Numbered from the stretch's first letter, positions 33,258 through 42,886 are shown. The stretch is DNA of 64,000 nt from Flavobacterium swingsii (GCF_900111965.1 NZ_FOJT01000003.1:186001-250000); one strand, 5' to 3'. Translations and numbers: made by a program. The notes: generated from the sequence alone by a model not told the origin.

Positions 33258-34259
33258 TTAAATAAAACTTCTAAAAATGGTGTTTCGTAATATAATTTCT
33301 ATCAATAATAATAATCCAGCGAGCCAAACTAATGGTCGGTATTTTTCATCATAATTAACAAATTTTAAATCTTCGACTTCGGTTTTTTCTAATTTATTTA
33401 TTTCGTTATAAATATTTTCTAAACTAGAATTGTTTTGTGCTCTAAAATATTTTCCACCTGTTTTTTTGGCAATATCTTTCATGAGTTGCTCATCTATTTC
33501 TACAGGCATCATTTTATACAAAAACCCTCCGTTTGGCGCCAATGCGTAGGGGAATGGTGCGTTTCCGTTTGTTCCTATTCCGATAGAATATACTTTAATA
33601 CCAAATTCTTTTGCAAATTCTGATGCTGTAACAGGCTCTATAAATCCTGCATTGTTTACACCATCGGTCATTAATATAATCACTTTACTTTTGGCTTTAC
33701 TGTCTTTTAGACGATTTACAGCGGTTGCCAATCCCATTCCGATTCCTGTTCCGTCTTGCAAAACATTGTCGTATTTGATTGTGTTTATTGCATCTAACAC
33801 AACTGCTTTGTCGCTAGTAACAGGCGTTTTCGTATAAGCTTCAGCGGTGTAAACTACGACTCCTATTCTGTCATTTGGACGGGCTTCAACAAAACTAGCC
33901 GCCACTTCTTTTAGCGCTTCCATTCGGTTTGGCTTAAAATCTTTGGCAAGCATACTGCTCGAAAGATCTATTGCCATTACGATATCTATCCCGTTAGTAA
34001 CATTTCTTTTGTTACTCACATCGACCGTTCTTGGTCTTGACATTGCAACAATTAATGCGCTTAAGGCCAACAATCGCATGGCAAACAATACTGGTTTTAG
34101 TTTTGGTAAAACTGATTGTGATGCTTTAAAACCTTGTAATGAACTTATTTTTAATGTTGGTTTTTCTTCTTTTCGTTTGAAGAAATACCAGCCCATAGCA
34201 AATGGAAGTAGTAAAAACAACCAAAAAAATTCTGGATTTAAAAAAGTGATATTGGTCAT
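33258..34259 (-). CDS. batA: BatA von Willebrand factor A protein
   Basis: A 333-residue VWA protein with N-terminal helices (about 9-27 and 60-75), a MIDAS DLSSS (Asp98-Leu-Ser100-Ser-Ser102) and a C-terminal hydrophobic helix (about 310-325). It is paralogous to BatB. It begins 1 nt after the 528-residue BatD-like gene and precedes batB, in the canonical operon order. Confidence 0.9.
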   Translation of the reverse strand: MTNITFLNPEFFWLFLLLPFAMGWYFFKRKEEKPTLKISSLQGFKASQSVLPKLKPVLFAMRLLALSALIVAMSRPRTVDVSNKRNVTNGIDIVMAIDLSSSMLAKDFKPNRMEALKEVAASFVEARPNDRIGVVVYTAEAYTKTPVTSDKAVVLDAINTIKYDNVLQDGTGIGMGLATAVNRLKDSKAKSKVIILMTDGVNNAGFIEPVTASEFAKEFGIKVYSIGIGTNGNAPFPYALAPNGGFLYKMMPVEIDEQLMKDIAKKTGGKYFRAQNNSSLENIYNEINKLEKTEVEDLKFVNYDEKYRPLVWLAGLLLLIEIILRNTIFRSFI

Positions 34260-34260
34260 A

Positions 34261-35847
34261 CTAATTCGTGATTTGTAATTCGACAGAATTTAACATTCGT
34301 TCGGAAATTTTTTCTGCATTTTCGTCGCCTTCTTTGTGCGCCATCATAATTTGTTGTAATCCTCCAGATTGGCTAAATAAGAGGATTTCGTAATACATTT
34401 TGTGCCTTTTATGACTAAACGTTCCGTAACCTTTTATTCCTTTAATACCTTTATCAGTAGTGAATTCCTCTTGTTTTACAACTATGTTTTGACAATCTTG
34501 AGATTCTAATGTTTGAATCGTTCCGTTGAGCGATTCGGTTAAATCTATTTGTGTGTCTTTTTTGAATTGAATTGTTGAAACAATGATGTTAAACTCTTCG
34601 ATTAAGCTTCCGTAACCAAACATTTGCATATCTTTTATGAGTGCCATCGCATCATTTGGGATTGCTTTTTTAGTATCTAAACGGGTTAATACTTTTGGCG
34701 TTTCTATCATTACCGATGGATTTCCGTAATCACTTTTTATCCAATTTCCTTCCAATAATTCGGTGGTGGAATATCCTGAAAATCCGTTTATCACATAATC
34801 GAAACCTTTTGTGGTAATCGTATAAGTTAGTAGTAAAGCTATTATTCCGGCGCATACGCCAGCAAAAGTCATCTTCTTCTTTCTTTGTTCTTTTTTAAGT
34901 TTGATTTCTTGTTGCTGTAATTCCCATTTTTTACTGTTTTCATCAACTACAACGGGAATAGATTTATCAAGTATTACAATCGTTTTTTCGATTTTTTCTC
35001 TGTCATCAGCAATTTCGAAATCAAGTGGTTTTACTTTGGCAAATTTTACTAAATCGGCTTGTTTTAAAACTTTTTCAAGACTTAATAATGTTTCTTTAGA
35101 AAGTTTCATTTTTTTCTTGGTCGATGCTGCTCTAAGTGCCAAAATAAGTTCTGATGTTGTACTTTCTTTGGCTGGAATTTCAATTGCTTCTTCGATATAA
35201 TCACGAGCAATATCCGTTAGTTCCGAATAATATTCTTTGATTTCGCCTTTTTCTAACAAATGTTTTTGTTCTAATAATTGCAATAAACTCGTTGCTTTTT
35301 CGATTGGAGAATTATATACAATCACTTTTTCGGGTACTTTTCGGTATTTTTTCCAAAGGAAATAGCCTAGAAACCCTAAACCTAAAAACAATAGAAAACC
35401 TAAAAGGTATTTCCACCAATTGCCCATTGGTTTTTCTACTAAAATAATAGGTTTGATGTCATACATTTTTTGTTTTAATGTATCGACTTTGATATTAAAA
35501 ACTTCCACTTTTATACTATCTGAAAAAACTGGAATTCTATCTATTAAAACTGGAATTCTTGGGATCACATATTTCCCAGAATCGAATTGTGTTAATCCAT
35601 ATTTTTTAATTAACTCAAATTTGTCGTTATCTTTGATGGTATCTATCGGATAAGATTCGATAACTTCTAAACTTCCGAAATTTGTTGCTTTTGGAAATAC
35701 AACTTTCGAAGTTGGTTTTACTTTAGCTTTTAGTGTTAATGTAAATTGTGCACCAATTTTATTTTTAGTAGTATCGATAGATGTTTCGACTTTTTGAGCA
35801 AAAATTGAAGTCGAAATAAATAGTAATATGTATAGTTTTAATTTCAT
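34261..35847 (-). CDS. BatD-like beta-rich membrane protein in the bat operon
   Basis: A 528-residue protein with signal peptide (MKLKLYILLFISTSIFA) and beta-rich periplasmic N-terminus (about 17-140). A helix (about 145-165) is followed by a cytoplasmic helical region, then a second helix (about 328-350) and a soluble tail. The layout resembles BatD, but the sequence differs. It sits where flavobacterial moxR-bat operons carry an additional unnamed gene, between the DUF58 gene and batA. Confidence 0.75.
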   Translation of the reverse strand: MKLKLYILLFISTSIFAQKVETSIDTTKNKIGAQFTLTLKAKVKPTSKVVFPKATNFGSLEVIESYPIDTIKDNDKFELIKKYGLTQFDSGKYVIPRIPVLIDRIPVFSDSIKVEVFNIKVDTLKQKMYDIKPIILVEKPMGNWWKYLLGFLLFLGLGFLGYFLWKKYRKVPEKVIVYNSPIEKATSLLQLLEQKHLLEKGEIKEYYSELTDIARDYIEEAIEIPAKESTTSELILALRAASTKKKMKLSKETLLSLEKVLKQADLVKFAKVKPLDFEIADDREKIEKTIVILDKSIPVVVDENSKKWELQQQEIKLKKEQRKKKMTFAGVCAGIIALLLTYTITTKGFDYVINGFSGYSTTELLEGNWIKSDYGNPSVMIETPKVLTRLDTKKAIPNDAMALIKDMQMFGYGSLIEEFNIIVSTIQFKKDTQIDLTESLNGTIQTLESQDCQNIVVKQEEFTTDKGIKGIKGYGTFSHKRHKMYYEILLFSQSGGLQQIMMAHKEGDENAEKISERMLNSVELQITN

Positions 35848-35874
35848 TTTAATTTGTTAAACCAGACAGGTTTT

Positions 35875-36741
35875 TTATCTCGATTTAAAATATCCTAATA
35901 ATTTTGTAACATAACTTTCGTCGACTCTTGTGCTTACGGTTCCTGAACCGCATTTTGAAAATATGTCTTTAAAATAATTTACTTTTTCGTTATAATACTT
36001 TTCATATTCAAAACGAACACTTTTAGAATTTGTATTTATCCATTGTGTTTTACCAGTTTCGGCATCTTGCATGGCAACCAAACCTATGTTTGTCATTTTT
36101 TCTTCGCGAACATCATACACGCGAACACCAGTAATATCATGTTTTTTACCAGCAATTTTTAATGTTTTTTCGTAATCATCATCTGTAATAAAATCGGAAA
36201 TCATAAAAACGATGGCTTTCTTTTTTTGTGTTCCAGACAAGAATTTTAAAGCTTGAGAAATATCTGTTTTATTGCTTTTTGGCTTAAATTCTATTAGTTC
36301 ACGGATAATTCTAAGAACATGTGGTTTTCCTTTTTTAGGCGGAATATACAATTCGATTTCATCTGTAAATAAAATCAAACCTATTTTGTCGTTATTTTGA
36401 GTCGCCGAAAACGCCATTGTTGCGGCAATTTCGGTTACAATTTCGCTTTTTAGTTGATTTTTTGTTCCGAAACTTTCTGAACCAGAAATATCGACCATGA
36501 GCATCATTGTGAGTTCACGTTCTTCTTCAAAAACCTTGACATGCGCTTCGTTATATCGCGCGGTTACATTCCAATCGATAGCACGAATGTCATCGCCATA
36601 TTGATATTGACGCACTTCTGAGAAAGTCATTCCGCGTCCTTTGAAAGATGTATGGTATTCGCCCGAAAAGATATGATCGCTCAATCTTCGGGTTTTAATT
36701 TCTATTTTTCTGACTTTTTTTAAGAGTTCTTTTGTATCCAT
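35875..36741 (-). CDS. DUF58 domain protein
   Basis: A 288-residue cytoplasmic protein. It has the DUF58 signature FSEVRQYQYGDDIRAIDWNVTAR, then a VWA-like fold with MVDISGSESFG (a degenerate MIDAS, DxSGS) and a CGSGTVSTRVDE tail. Standard partner of MoxR ATPases. It follows moxR by 42 nt. Confidence 0.92.
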   Translation of the reverse strand: MDTKELLKKVRKIEIKTRRLSDHIFSGEYHTSFKGRGMTFSEVRQYQYGDDIRAIDWNVTARYNEAHVKVFEEERELTMMLMVDISGSESFGTKNQLKSEIVTEIAATMAFSATQNNDKIGLILFTDEIELYIPPKKGKPHVLRIIRELIEFKPKSNKTDISQALKFLSGTQKKKAIVFMISDFITDDDYEKTLKIAGKKHDITGVRVYDVREEKMTNIGLVAMQDAETGKTQWINTNSKSVRFEYEKYYNEKVNYFKDIFSKCGSGTVSTRVDESYVTKLLGYFKSR

Positions 36742-36783
36742 TTTTTAAAGGCAACAATGTTAATTACTTTTGCTTTATTGCTT

Positions 36784-37788
36784 TTAAGGAACTTCTATTT
36801 CGTTTACGATTTTGTTGATAATATCGACTGAAGTTACATTTTCTGCTTCTGCTTCGTATGTAATTCCAATTCTGTGACGCAATACATCATGAACAACAGC
36901 GCGAACATCTTCTGGAATAACATAACCACGACGTTTTATAAAAGCGTAGCATTTTGCTGCATTAGCCAAATTGATACTTCCACGTGGTGATGCTCCAAAA
37001 CCAATAAGTGGTTTTAAAGATTCTAATTTGTATTTTTCTGGATAACGTGTGGCAAAAATAATATCTAAAATATATTTTTCGATTTTTTCGTCCATATAAA
37101 CCTCACGAACTGCTTCTTGCGCACGAACAATTTGTTCTACAGAAACAACAGGATTTACTTTTGCAAAACCACCGTTTAGATTTTGTCGAATTACCATGCG
37201 CTCGTCTTCCATTTTTGGATAATCGATAACTGTTTTAAGCATAAAACGATCGACTTGTGCTTCTGGCAAAGGATAAGTTCCTTCTTGTTCGATTGGGTTT
37301 TGTGTTGCAAGTACTAAAAATGGTCTTTCTAATTTGAAAGTAGTGTCGCCAATGGTTACTTGCTTTTCTTGCATGGCTTCCAAAAGTGCCGATTGCACTT
37401 TGGCTGGCGCACGATTTATCTCATCGGCAAGGACGAAATTTGCGAAAATGGGTCCTTTTTTTATCGAAAATTCATTCGCTTTAATATTGTAAATCATGGT
37501 TCCCACCACATCGGCAGGCAATAAATCTGGCGTGAACTGAATACGGCTAAAAGAACCTTCGATAGCTTGCGATAATGTGTTTATGGCTAAAGTTTTTGCT
37601 AAACCAGGAACGCCTTCAAGCAAAATATGCCCTTGACCTAAAAGTCCTATAAGTAAACGTTCGATCATGTGTTTTTGTCCAACAATTACTTTGTTCATTT
37701 CCATGGTGAGAAGATCTATAAAAGCACTTTCTCTTTCAATTTTTTCATTAATTGCTCTAATGTCTAAAGTTGTTGTGTTTTCTTCCAT
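36784..37788 (-). CDS. MoxR-family AAA+ ATPase
   Basis: A 334-residue AAA+ chaperone-type ATPase. The Walker A motif is GVPGLAKT (59-66) and Walker B ADEINRAP, with LLEAMQEKQVTIG and LATQNPIEQEGTYPLPEAQ sensor region. It heads the eight-gene operon moxR-DUF58-BatD-like-batA-B-C-D-E, which likely folds or assembles metal-binding envelope complexes. The promoter is upstream at about 37836-37843 with one mismatch to the -7 consensus (TCAATTTG on minus). Confidence 0.93.
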   Translation of the reverse strand: MEENTTTLDIRAINEKIERESAFIDLLTMEMNKVIVGQKHMIERLLIGLLGQGHILLEGVPGLAKTLAINTLSQAIEGSFSRIQFTPDLLPADVVGTMIYNIKANEFSIKKGPIFANFVLADEINRAPAKVQSALLEAMQEKQVTIGDTTFKLERPFLVLATQNPIEQEGTYPLPEAQVDRFMLKTVIDYPKMEDERMVIRQNLNGGFAKVNPVVSVEQIVRAQEAVREVYMDEKIEKYILDIIFATRYPEKYKLESLKPLIGFGASPRGSINLANAAKCYAFIKRRGYVIPEDVRAVVHDVLRHRIGITYEAEAENVTSVDIINKIVNEIEVP

Positions 37789-37962
37789 TTTTATTTTTTT
37801 AAAGCCGTGAATTTAGGGTGTATTTTATTAGTGTGCAAATTGAATTTTTTTTTGGAAGTAAGATGTTAAAAAATGGTTAAAACTTCTTTGAAACATTCAA
37901 TTTTAAGGATGATTTGTGATAGTATTTGTGTATTTTTAAGAAATAAAAAAAATGTTTCTGTT

Positions 37963-39111
37963 TTGATAAACAAACGGCTCCTTATAAAAAACCTTTTGGC
38001 TCACAATGATGAGTGTAGTTTTTATGACAAAAAGCGTCAGTTAAACTTGCATTCTCGCGAAGGAAAAGGAAAGTTTTTGAAGCATATTTGTGCTTTATCA
38101 AACTCAAATCCTACTAATAATTCTTACATCGTTGTTGGGGTTGAAGATTCTGATAATGAGATTGTAGGTGACGATTTTTTTGATGATAGCAGGATTCAGA
38201 ATTTGGTAAATGCTTTTTTAGAAAATCCACCAAAAATCCAATACGAAAATGTGCCGTTTCCTAATCTTCCAAAAGATAAAGTTGTTGGATTGGTTACTAT
38301 AAAACCCAATAATAAAGTATCATTTTTTAAAAAAGGAATTCATACGATTGTTGCTAATTCTACTTTCAAACGCGTGGGAAGTAATACCGTTCCTACCGAA
38401 GATAAAATTTCTTTTTCTAAACAAAATACGGAAGCTGTAATTAGTATCGAAAATAATTCCAGAAATAGCATTGGTTATACGCTGGAAGGTGTTTTAGATT
38501 TTATAAACATTCGCCACAAAGACATGTTTAGCGATTATAAGGTTTTTAAAGAATTGTTTGTGGTTTGCTGGTCTGGAAATAAGAAAAAAGTAAAAAATGA
38601 AACCTATTTTTCTAGAGTTGATATCGAATTAATAAACGAACAAATTAAATTATTTTATTCGGCACAAGACGAAGTTTCGATAGAGTATGATGACAAACAT
38701 TTTGCCATTACCGAATATATTTCTCTTGGATTGAACGACAAAACGAGTTATTATCCATTAGAAAAAGTAACTATTACCTTTTTTGATAACGGTTATTATA
38801 AGATAGAAAACAAAATGCTGTTTGAACCGCCAGAATTCAATAAAAAAATGTTGTATCATATTTATAACGCAAATTTATCTTTGATTTCAAAAATAGAAAA
38901 GGGTTTTATACTGACCGAAAGAGATAACAAAGATCTTGAGAATCTGCCATCGACACTCATGATTTGCCATCTTAACGGATTTGATGAAGCGAAGCAAAAA
39001 TTAATTGATGCCAAACATTTGTTAAAACCTTATCCTCAAATTTATTTGAGTTTTAAAGAAGCTTTGCGTGTTTTAAGAAAAATGAAATACGACAATGAAC
39101 CAAGAGTTTAA
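37963..39111 (+). CDS. AlbA_2 (Schlafen-type) domain protein
   Basis: A 382-residue protein. The N-terminal domain (about 5-140) resembles the AlbA_2/Schlafen fold found in putative ATP-binding or DNA-binding proteins: LHSREGKGKFLKHICALSNSN, then SYIVVGVEDSDNEIVG and DDSRIQNLVNAFLENPPKI. The rest is unassigned. I prefer TTG 37963 (MINKRLLIKNLL) because family-like sequence starts there and a near -7 box (TATTTTTA at 37931) would give a start about 20 nt downstream. ATG 37873 would add 30 residues unlike the family. It is divergent from moxR. Confidence 0.7.
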   Translation: MINKRLLIKNLLAHNDECSFYDKKRQLNLHSREGKGKFLKHICALSNSNPTNNSYIVVGVEDSDNEIVGDDFFDDSRIQNLVNAFLENPPKIQYENVPFPNLPKDKVVGLVTIKPNNKVSFFKKGIHTIVANSTFKRVGSNTVPTEDKISFSKQNTEAVISIENNSRNSIGYTLEGVLDFINIRHKDMFSDYKVFKELFVVCWSGNKKKVKNETYFSRVDIELINEQIKLFYSAQDEVSIEYDDKHFAITEYISLGLNDKTSYYPLEKVTITFFDNGYYKIENKMLFEPPEFNKKMLYHIYNANLSLISKIEKGFILTERDNKDLENLPSTLMICHLNGFDEAKQKLIDAKHLLKPYPQIYLSFKEALRVLRKMKYDNEPRV

Positions 39112-39141
39112 TTGAATTGCTTAAGAAAGTGTGAATAATTT

Positions 39142-39219
39142 TGCCACAGATTGTATGAGATTGTAGGTTGTTTTTTTATGGGGACAAAAATGGGTAAAAA
39201 ATCCTTTTAATCTGTGGCA
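39142..39219. repeat. Interrupted inverted repeat between the AlbA_2 gene and the next
   Basis: TGCCACAGATT (39142-39152) pairs exactly with 39209-39219 across 56 nt. Similar CCACAGAT/ATCTGTGG words occur at 25467-25564. Probably a dispersed intergenic repeat; both genes here end convergently. Confidence 0.5.
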
Positions 39220-39247
39220 TTTTAATTTGTTTTACAAACCATAGTTA

Positions 39248-39571
39248 TTAAATACTATTAAAATCATCTAAAAAAAAGTCTAATTCATAAATGCTTTTTA
39301 TCGTGTGACATGTCATTAGAAACCATGCTAGAAAAAACGCAATAATATTAAAAAAGATAGGGGCTCCTATTTTCTTGCCATTTAGCGTATAATAACCATC
39401 TCTAACGGACATTGAAATAGTTTCAAAATCGGGTTGTTTTATTAAGTCAAGCATATAAATGATTGAGATGGCAACATTCAGAACGAACATTACAAATAGG
39501 GCAAGTGCAAACGTTGTGATTAGCAAACTATATTTAGTTTGGGTGTCTAAATTTTGAATATGTCTTATCAT
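39248..39571 (-). CDS. Small two-helix membrane protein with the 36-bp promoter repeat
   Basis: A 107-residue protein with two predicted transmembrane helices (about residues 13-37 and 73-92). Start IRHIQNLDTQTKYS. No known motif. A 36-bp sequence 87 nt upstream is identical to one upstream of the small lipoprotein gene at 42586, on the other side of the two-component genes. Shared regulation by that system is the natural inference. Confidence 0.7.
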   Translation of the reverse strand: MIRHIQNLDTQTKYSLLITTFALALFVMFVLNVAISIIYMLDLIKQPDFETISMSVRDGYYTLNGKKIGAPIFFNIIAFFLAWFLMTCHTIKSIYELDFFLDDFNSI

Positions 39572-39658
39572 AATATAAAAGGTTAAGGATTAGTAATAGT
39601 CTTTATATTTGAATAAATAATTGGGATATTTTGTAAAATTAAAGCATATCCAAAAACT

Positions 39659-39694
39659 AATTTTACGGTTTTTCCTCACATTTTGTTAAAGTTT
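39659..39694 (-). promoter_or_regulatory. 36-bp repeat, copy 1, upstream of the 107-residue membrane protein
   Basis: Identical over 36 bp to 42851-42886; its core on plus is ACGGTTTTTCC. In both copies a TA-n-TTTG-like -7 sequence follows on the minus strand directly after the repeat (TTAGTTTTTGG here). It occupies the expected regulator position. Confidence 0.65.
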
Positions 39695-39769
39695 GTGTTC
39701 GAAAAATTTAGAGCATTAGAAACTGCTCTGAAGAAGTTTAGATGTGAATTTGTATGAAATTTTAAGAAT

Positions 39770-40438
39770 TTATACCAAGCCTAATCTTTTGGCTTCTCTG
39801 ATAATATCTTCGTCGCTTCCTTTTTTTAGATTGAAATAATAGCGAATATTTACTTTCCTTTTTTCGATAGCACTGATAGAAATGTTCAGGTAGCTTGGTA
39901 AGTTTTTTGTTTTTATACCTTGTGCTAACAAAGAGATGATTTGTCTGTTTTGCTGGTCTAAAATCTTCTTTTGAGAAAACATTTCTTTCAAATTATGATT
40001 TACCGTTGCACTATGATAAATCTCGCCTTCCATTATTTTGTCGAAGGCAGAAAGTAATTCTTCGGCACTAAAATCACTTTTTACTAACAATCCGTTTGGT
40101 TCGACACTGCTAATGATGTCATAGAGTAAAATTGCTTCTGTATGCGAAGTTAGCATTACTATTTTAGCATTAGGTAAATGAATTTTGATTAACACGGCTA
40201 AGTCTTTCCCAGATTTCATATGCATTTCCTCATAAGGAGGTAAGCTATAATCTAGAAAAACCAAGTCGAAATAAATTTTATTAGACACATTAGTGATTAT
40301 TTTATAAGCACTTTCGCAATTATAAGCTGCGGTAGTTTCGATTTCTAATCCTAAATTATTGTAAGACAAAATAATCTTGTATCCTTCAATCATTGAAGGA
40401 TGATCATCGACCATTAGGATTTTTAATTTCGTTTGCAT
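39770..40438 (-). CDS. LuxR/NarL-type response regulator
   Basis: A 222-residue response regulator. The receiver domain has the acidic pocket VDDHP (10-14) and phospho-acceptor Asp63 (FLDYSL), with Lys in LVKSDFSAEEL. A linker leads to a LuxR-type helix-turn-helix (about 160-205, IISLLAQGIKTKNLPSYLNISISAIEKRKVN). It lies 29 nt downstream of the cognate histidine kinase. Its targets probably include the neighbouring 36-bp repeats. Confidence 0.92.
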   Translation of the reverse strand: MQTKLKILMVDDHPSMIEGYKIILSYNNLGLEIETTAAYNCESAYKIITNVSNKIYFDLVFLDYSLPPYEEMHMKSGKDLAVLIKIHLPNAKIVMLTSHTEAILLYDIISSVEPNGLLVKSDFSAEELLSAFDKIMEGEIYHSATVNHNLKEMFSQKKILDQQNRQIISLLAQGIKTKNLPSYLNISISAIEKRKVNIRYYFNLKKGSDEDIIREAKRLGLV

Positions 40439-40467
40439 AAGCTTATTAACTGTTGCTAAAATACAAT

Positions 40468-42504
40468 TTATGTAGGGATAATCAAATTAATTTGTGTCCC
40501 TTTTCCTACATTTGATTTGATGTTTAATGTTCCATTAATCATTGTTGTTCTAGATTGAATGTTCTTTAGGCCGATTCCTGATTTTGTTTTCTTCACATTA
40601 AACCCAATTCCGTTGTCGTTTATTTCGATATAAATATGGTTTTCGTCTTTACTTATATTGGCAGTAACAATATTGGCTTTTGCATACTTGCGAATATTTT
40701 GCAATGTTTCTTGAAATATTCTGTAAAGATGCATTTTGGTTGATGTTTCGATGGTTTCCCAATTTATATCATCATCTATTTCGATATGACTATTTGTTTC
40801 TGAAATGGTTTTTAAATCATCAAACAAAGCGGTTATAATTGTTTTGAAACTGTCTTTTCCGTCAAAAATATCTTTATTTAAATCATGAGAAATGGCTCTT
40901 ATTTCTTTTTCTATATTTTGAATATTGGCAATATGCAAAAGACATTTTTTTATGGTTTCTTCGTCGGTTTTTTTGCTAAGAATAAACAAATTTAGCCTTG
41001 TGCTGGTTAGTTTACTCATGATTCCGTCGTGCAATTCTTGTGCAATACGTTTTTTTTCGGTTTGTCGTCCTTCATCAATTTTGCTTTGTTGGTCTAACAT
41101 TAACTGATAAATTTCTTCATTTGCTTTTCGTTGTTCTTGCTCAAATTGTAATTCTTTATTTTTAGCATGTTGCAATTTTGCGAAATATAACAACGCTATA
41201 ACCAATATAAAAAACAGACTAAAACCGAGAATTATCCATCTTTGGGAGGAGATTTTTTCCTTTTCGACTTCAATATTTTTTTTCTGATTTAAAATTTCAT
41301 CAGTTTCAAATTCGATTCTCGCAAATTTATCACGTGTTTTTCGTTCATTATTCTGAAGGCTATCCGTTAGTTTCATAAATCGATTATTGTAAAAAGAAAC
41401 ATTTTTAATATCAATTTTAGCCAATAACTCGAGCGATTTTAGTTCGTCTTCAAATATTTTATTATCGTGCGCAAGTTTTTTCGCTTCGGTACTAAATATC
41501 AAAGCTTTTGGGGTGTCATTTTCATTAAAATAATATTCCGAAAGATTTATTTTACTAGATACTATTCCGGGAATATTATTTAGACTATCTCTTATTTGTA
41601 GTGCTTTATTTAAATAAGATAAAGCCGATTTATCTTGTAATTTGAATTTAGAATAGCCTAAATTATTAACTAAATTAGCATATAACAACGGTTCTTTATT
41701 ACGAAAATTTGAAAATCCTAATGCTTTTTCGAAATGATAAATAGCCTTTTGATGCTTATTTTCTTTCTGAAAAACTTTGCCTAAATAATTATAGGTTTGT
41801 GCTTTGAGCGATAAATATTGCAAATCATTTTTTAGCTGATTCGTTATTTCGTCTGCCTTATTGTAGTAAATTAAGGCTTGTTTTGTGTTGTTGCTTCCTT
41901 CGAGCGCATTTCCTAAAGTGATATAACAATCATATAATAATCGAATATCTTTCTTGTTTTTTATAGTTTTTAAAATATTTATAACTGCTGTTTCGCAACC
42001 AGAAAAATCTTTTTCATAAAATAATATATTGGCTTTGTAAAGCTTGAGTCGGTCTATATTTTCATTGTTCTTTAAATGCAAATAGGTCTTTTCAGCTTTG
42101 CTATAATAATAGTAAGCACTGTCATTAGTAAATTTATTATAGTGGTAATCACCTATATATTGTAAAGCTTTTGCCATGCCAAGTGAATCTTTACTTTCTT
42201 GCGACAAAGCATAAACTTCCCTACATGTATTTAGGTATTTTTCACTTTCATTAAGATTATAATGTCTTCCTGCTAGTTTAAAATAGTAATGTCTTGTTGT
42301 CGAATCGTTTGTTTTGTTGCTTAAAACTAATAAAACCTGATTTGCATATTTGTCCCTTTGTTTCTTATCGAGTTTGAAATTGTATGATCTAGATAATAGA
42401 GTATCTATATTGTTGTCGTTTAACTCTAATGCCTGACTTTTTTCTTTCTGATTACAGCTTAAGAAAAGACAATGAAATAATATTATAAAAATTATTTTTT
42501 TCAA
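40468..42504 (-). CDS. TPR-containing histidine kinase (HisKA_3 type)
   Basis: A 678-residue sensor. A lipoprotein-like signal peptide (MKKIIFIILFHCLFLSC) is followed by extracytoplasmic TPR units (about 40-360), a coiled segment, one transmembrane helix (about 415-435) and a HisKA_3 domain (RIAQELHDGIMS, His492). The GHKL ATPase C-terminus has IEINDNGIGFN and SGIGLKNIQSR. TTG 42504 is chosen because upstream in-frame starts overlap a -7 box (42535-42542) and the signal begins here. It pairs with the response regulator downstream. Confidence 0.88.
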   Translation of the reverse strand: MKKIIFIILFHCLFLSCNQKEKSQALELNDNNIDTLLSRSYNFKLDKKQRDKYANQVLLVLSNKTNDSTTRHYYFKLAGRHYNLNESEKYLNTCREVYALSQESKDSLGMAKALQYIGDYHYNKFTNDSAYYYYSKAEKTYLHLKNNENIDRLKLYKANILFYEKDFSGCETAVINILKTIKNKKDIRLLYDCYITLGNALEGSNNTKQALIYYNKADEITNQLKNDLQYLSLKAQTYNYLGKVFQKENKHQKAIYHFEKALGFSNFRNKEPLLYANLVNNLGYSKFKLQDKSALSYLNKALQIRDSLNNIPGIVSSKINLSEYYFNENDTPKALIFSTEAKKLAHDNKIFEDELKSLELLAKIDIKNVSFYNNRFMKLTDSLQNNERKTRDKFARIEFETDEILNQKKNIEVEKEKISSQRWIILGFSLFFILVIALLYFAKLQHAKNKELQFEQEQRKANEEIYQLMLDQQSKIDEGRQTEKKRIAQELHDGIMSKLTSTRLNLFILSKKTDEETIKKCLLHIANIQNIEKEIRAISHDLNKDIFDGKDSFKTIITALFDDLKTISETNSHIEIDDDINWETIETSTKMHLYRIFQETLQNIRKYAKANIVTANISKDENHIYIEINDNGIGFNVKKTKSGIGLKNIQSRTTMINGTLNIKSNVGKGTQINLIIPT

Positions 42505-42534
42505 ACTAGACAGTCTATGATTAGTAAATAAAAT

Positions 42535-42542
42535 CAAATTTA
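42535..42542 (-). promoter_or_regulatory. -7 box of the histidine kinase gene
   Basis: The minus strand reads TAAATTTG, a perfect TAnnTTTG, 30 nt upstream of TTG 42504. It overlaps the first codons of the longer in-frame alternative. Confidence 0.45.
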
Positions 42543-42585
42543 CTATTTTTAGAATTATGATTAAGATTATTCTTATCTTTATATG

Positions 42586-42741
42586 TTACATTGGTTTTGG
42601 TGCTGGAATTGGCGGATCAATATCAGATCCTACTTCTGTAGTTGTTTGATTTGTTGCATTCGCTATTACTTCTTCTACCGTGCATGATGAAAATGTTAGT
42701 AATAAAGCAATAATTCCTAATGTGTAAATGATAGTTTTCAT
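42586..42741 (-). CDS. Small lipoprotein gene upstream of the histidine kinase
   Basis: A 51-residue product. A lipoprotein signal (MKTIIYTLGIIALLLTFSSC, lipobox with Cys20) precedes an acidic segment and a Pro-rich tail (IDPPIPAPKPM). It is too short for many gene finders. It has its own copy of the 36-bp repeat 110 nt upstream and lies just before the sensor kinase gene on the same strand. Its function is unknown. A ligand or signal for the TPR kinase is one possibility. Confidence 0.6.
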   Translation of the reverse strand: MKTIIYTLGIIALLLTFSSCTVEEVIANATNQTTTEVGSDIDPPIPAPKPM

Positions 42742-42850
42742 AGTTTCTGTTGTATTTGGTTAGTAATTAGTTCGTTATAATTTATTTTTAAAAACAAAGC
42801 ATTCTTTTTAGCTTTATAATTTTCTCAAAATTATAACCTCTCCAGAAATA

Positions 42851-42886
42851 AATTTTACGGTTTTTCCTCACATTTTGTTAAAGTTT
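42851..42886 (-). promoter_or_regulatory. 36-bp repeat, copy 2, upstream of the small lipoprotein
   Basis: Same 36 bp as 39659-39694, in the same orientation relative to the gene it precedes. On the minus strand it is followed by TTTATTTCTGG, a -7-like sequence. Confidence 0.65.
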
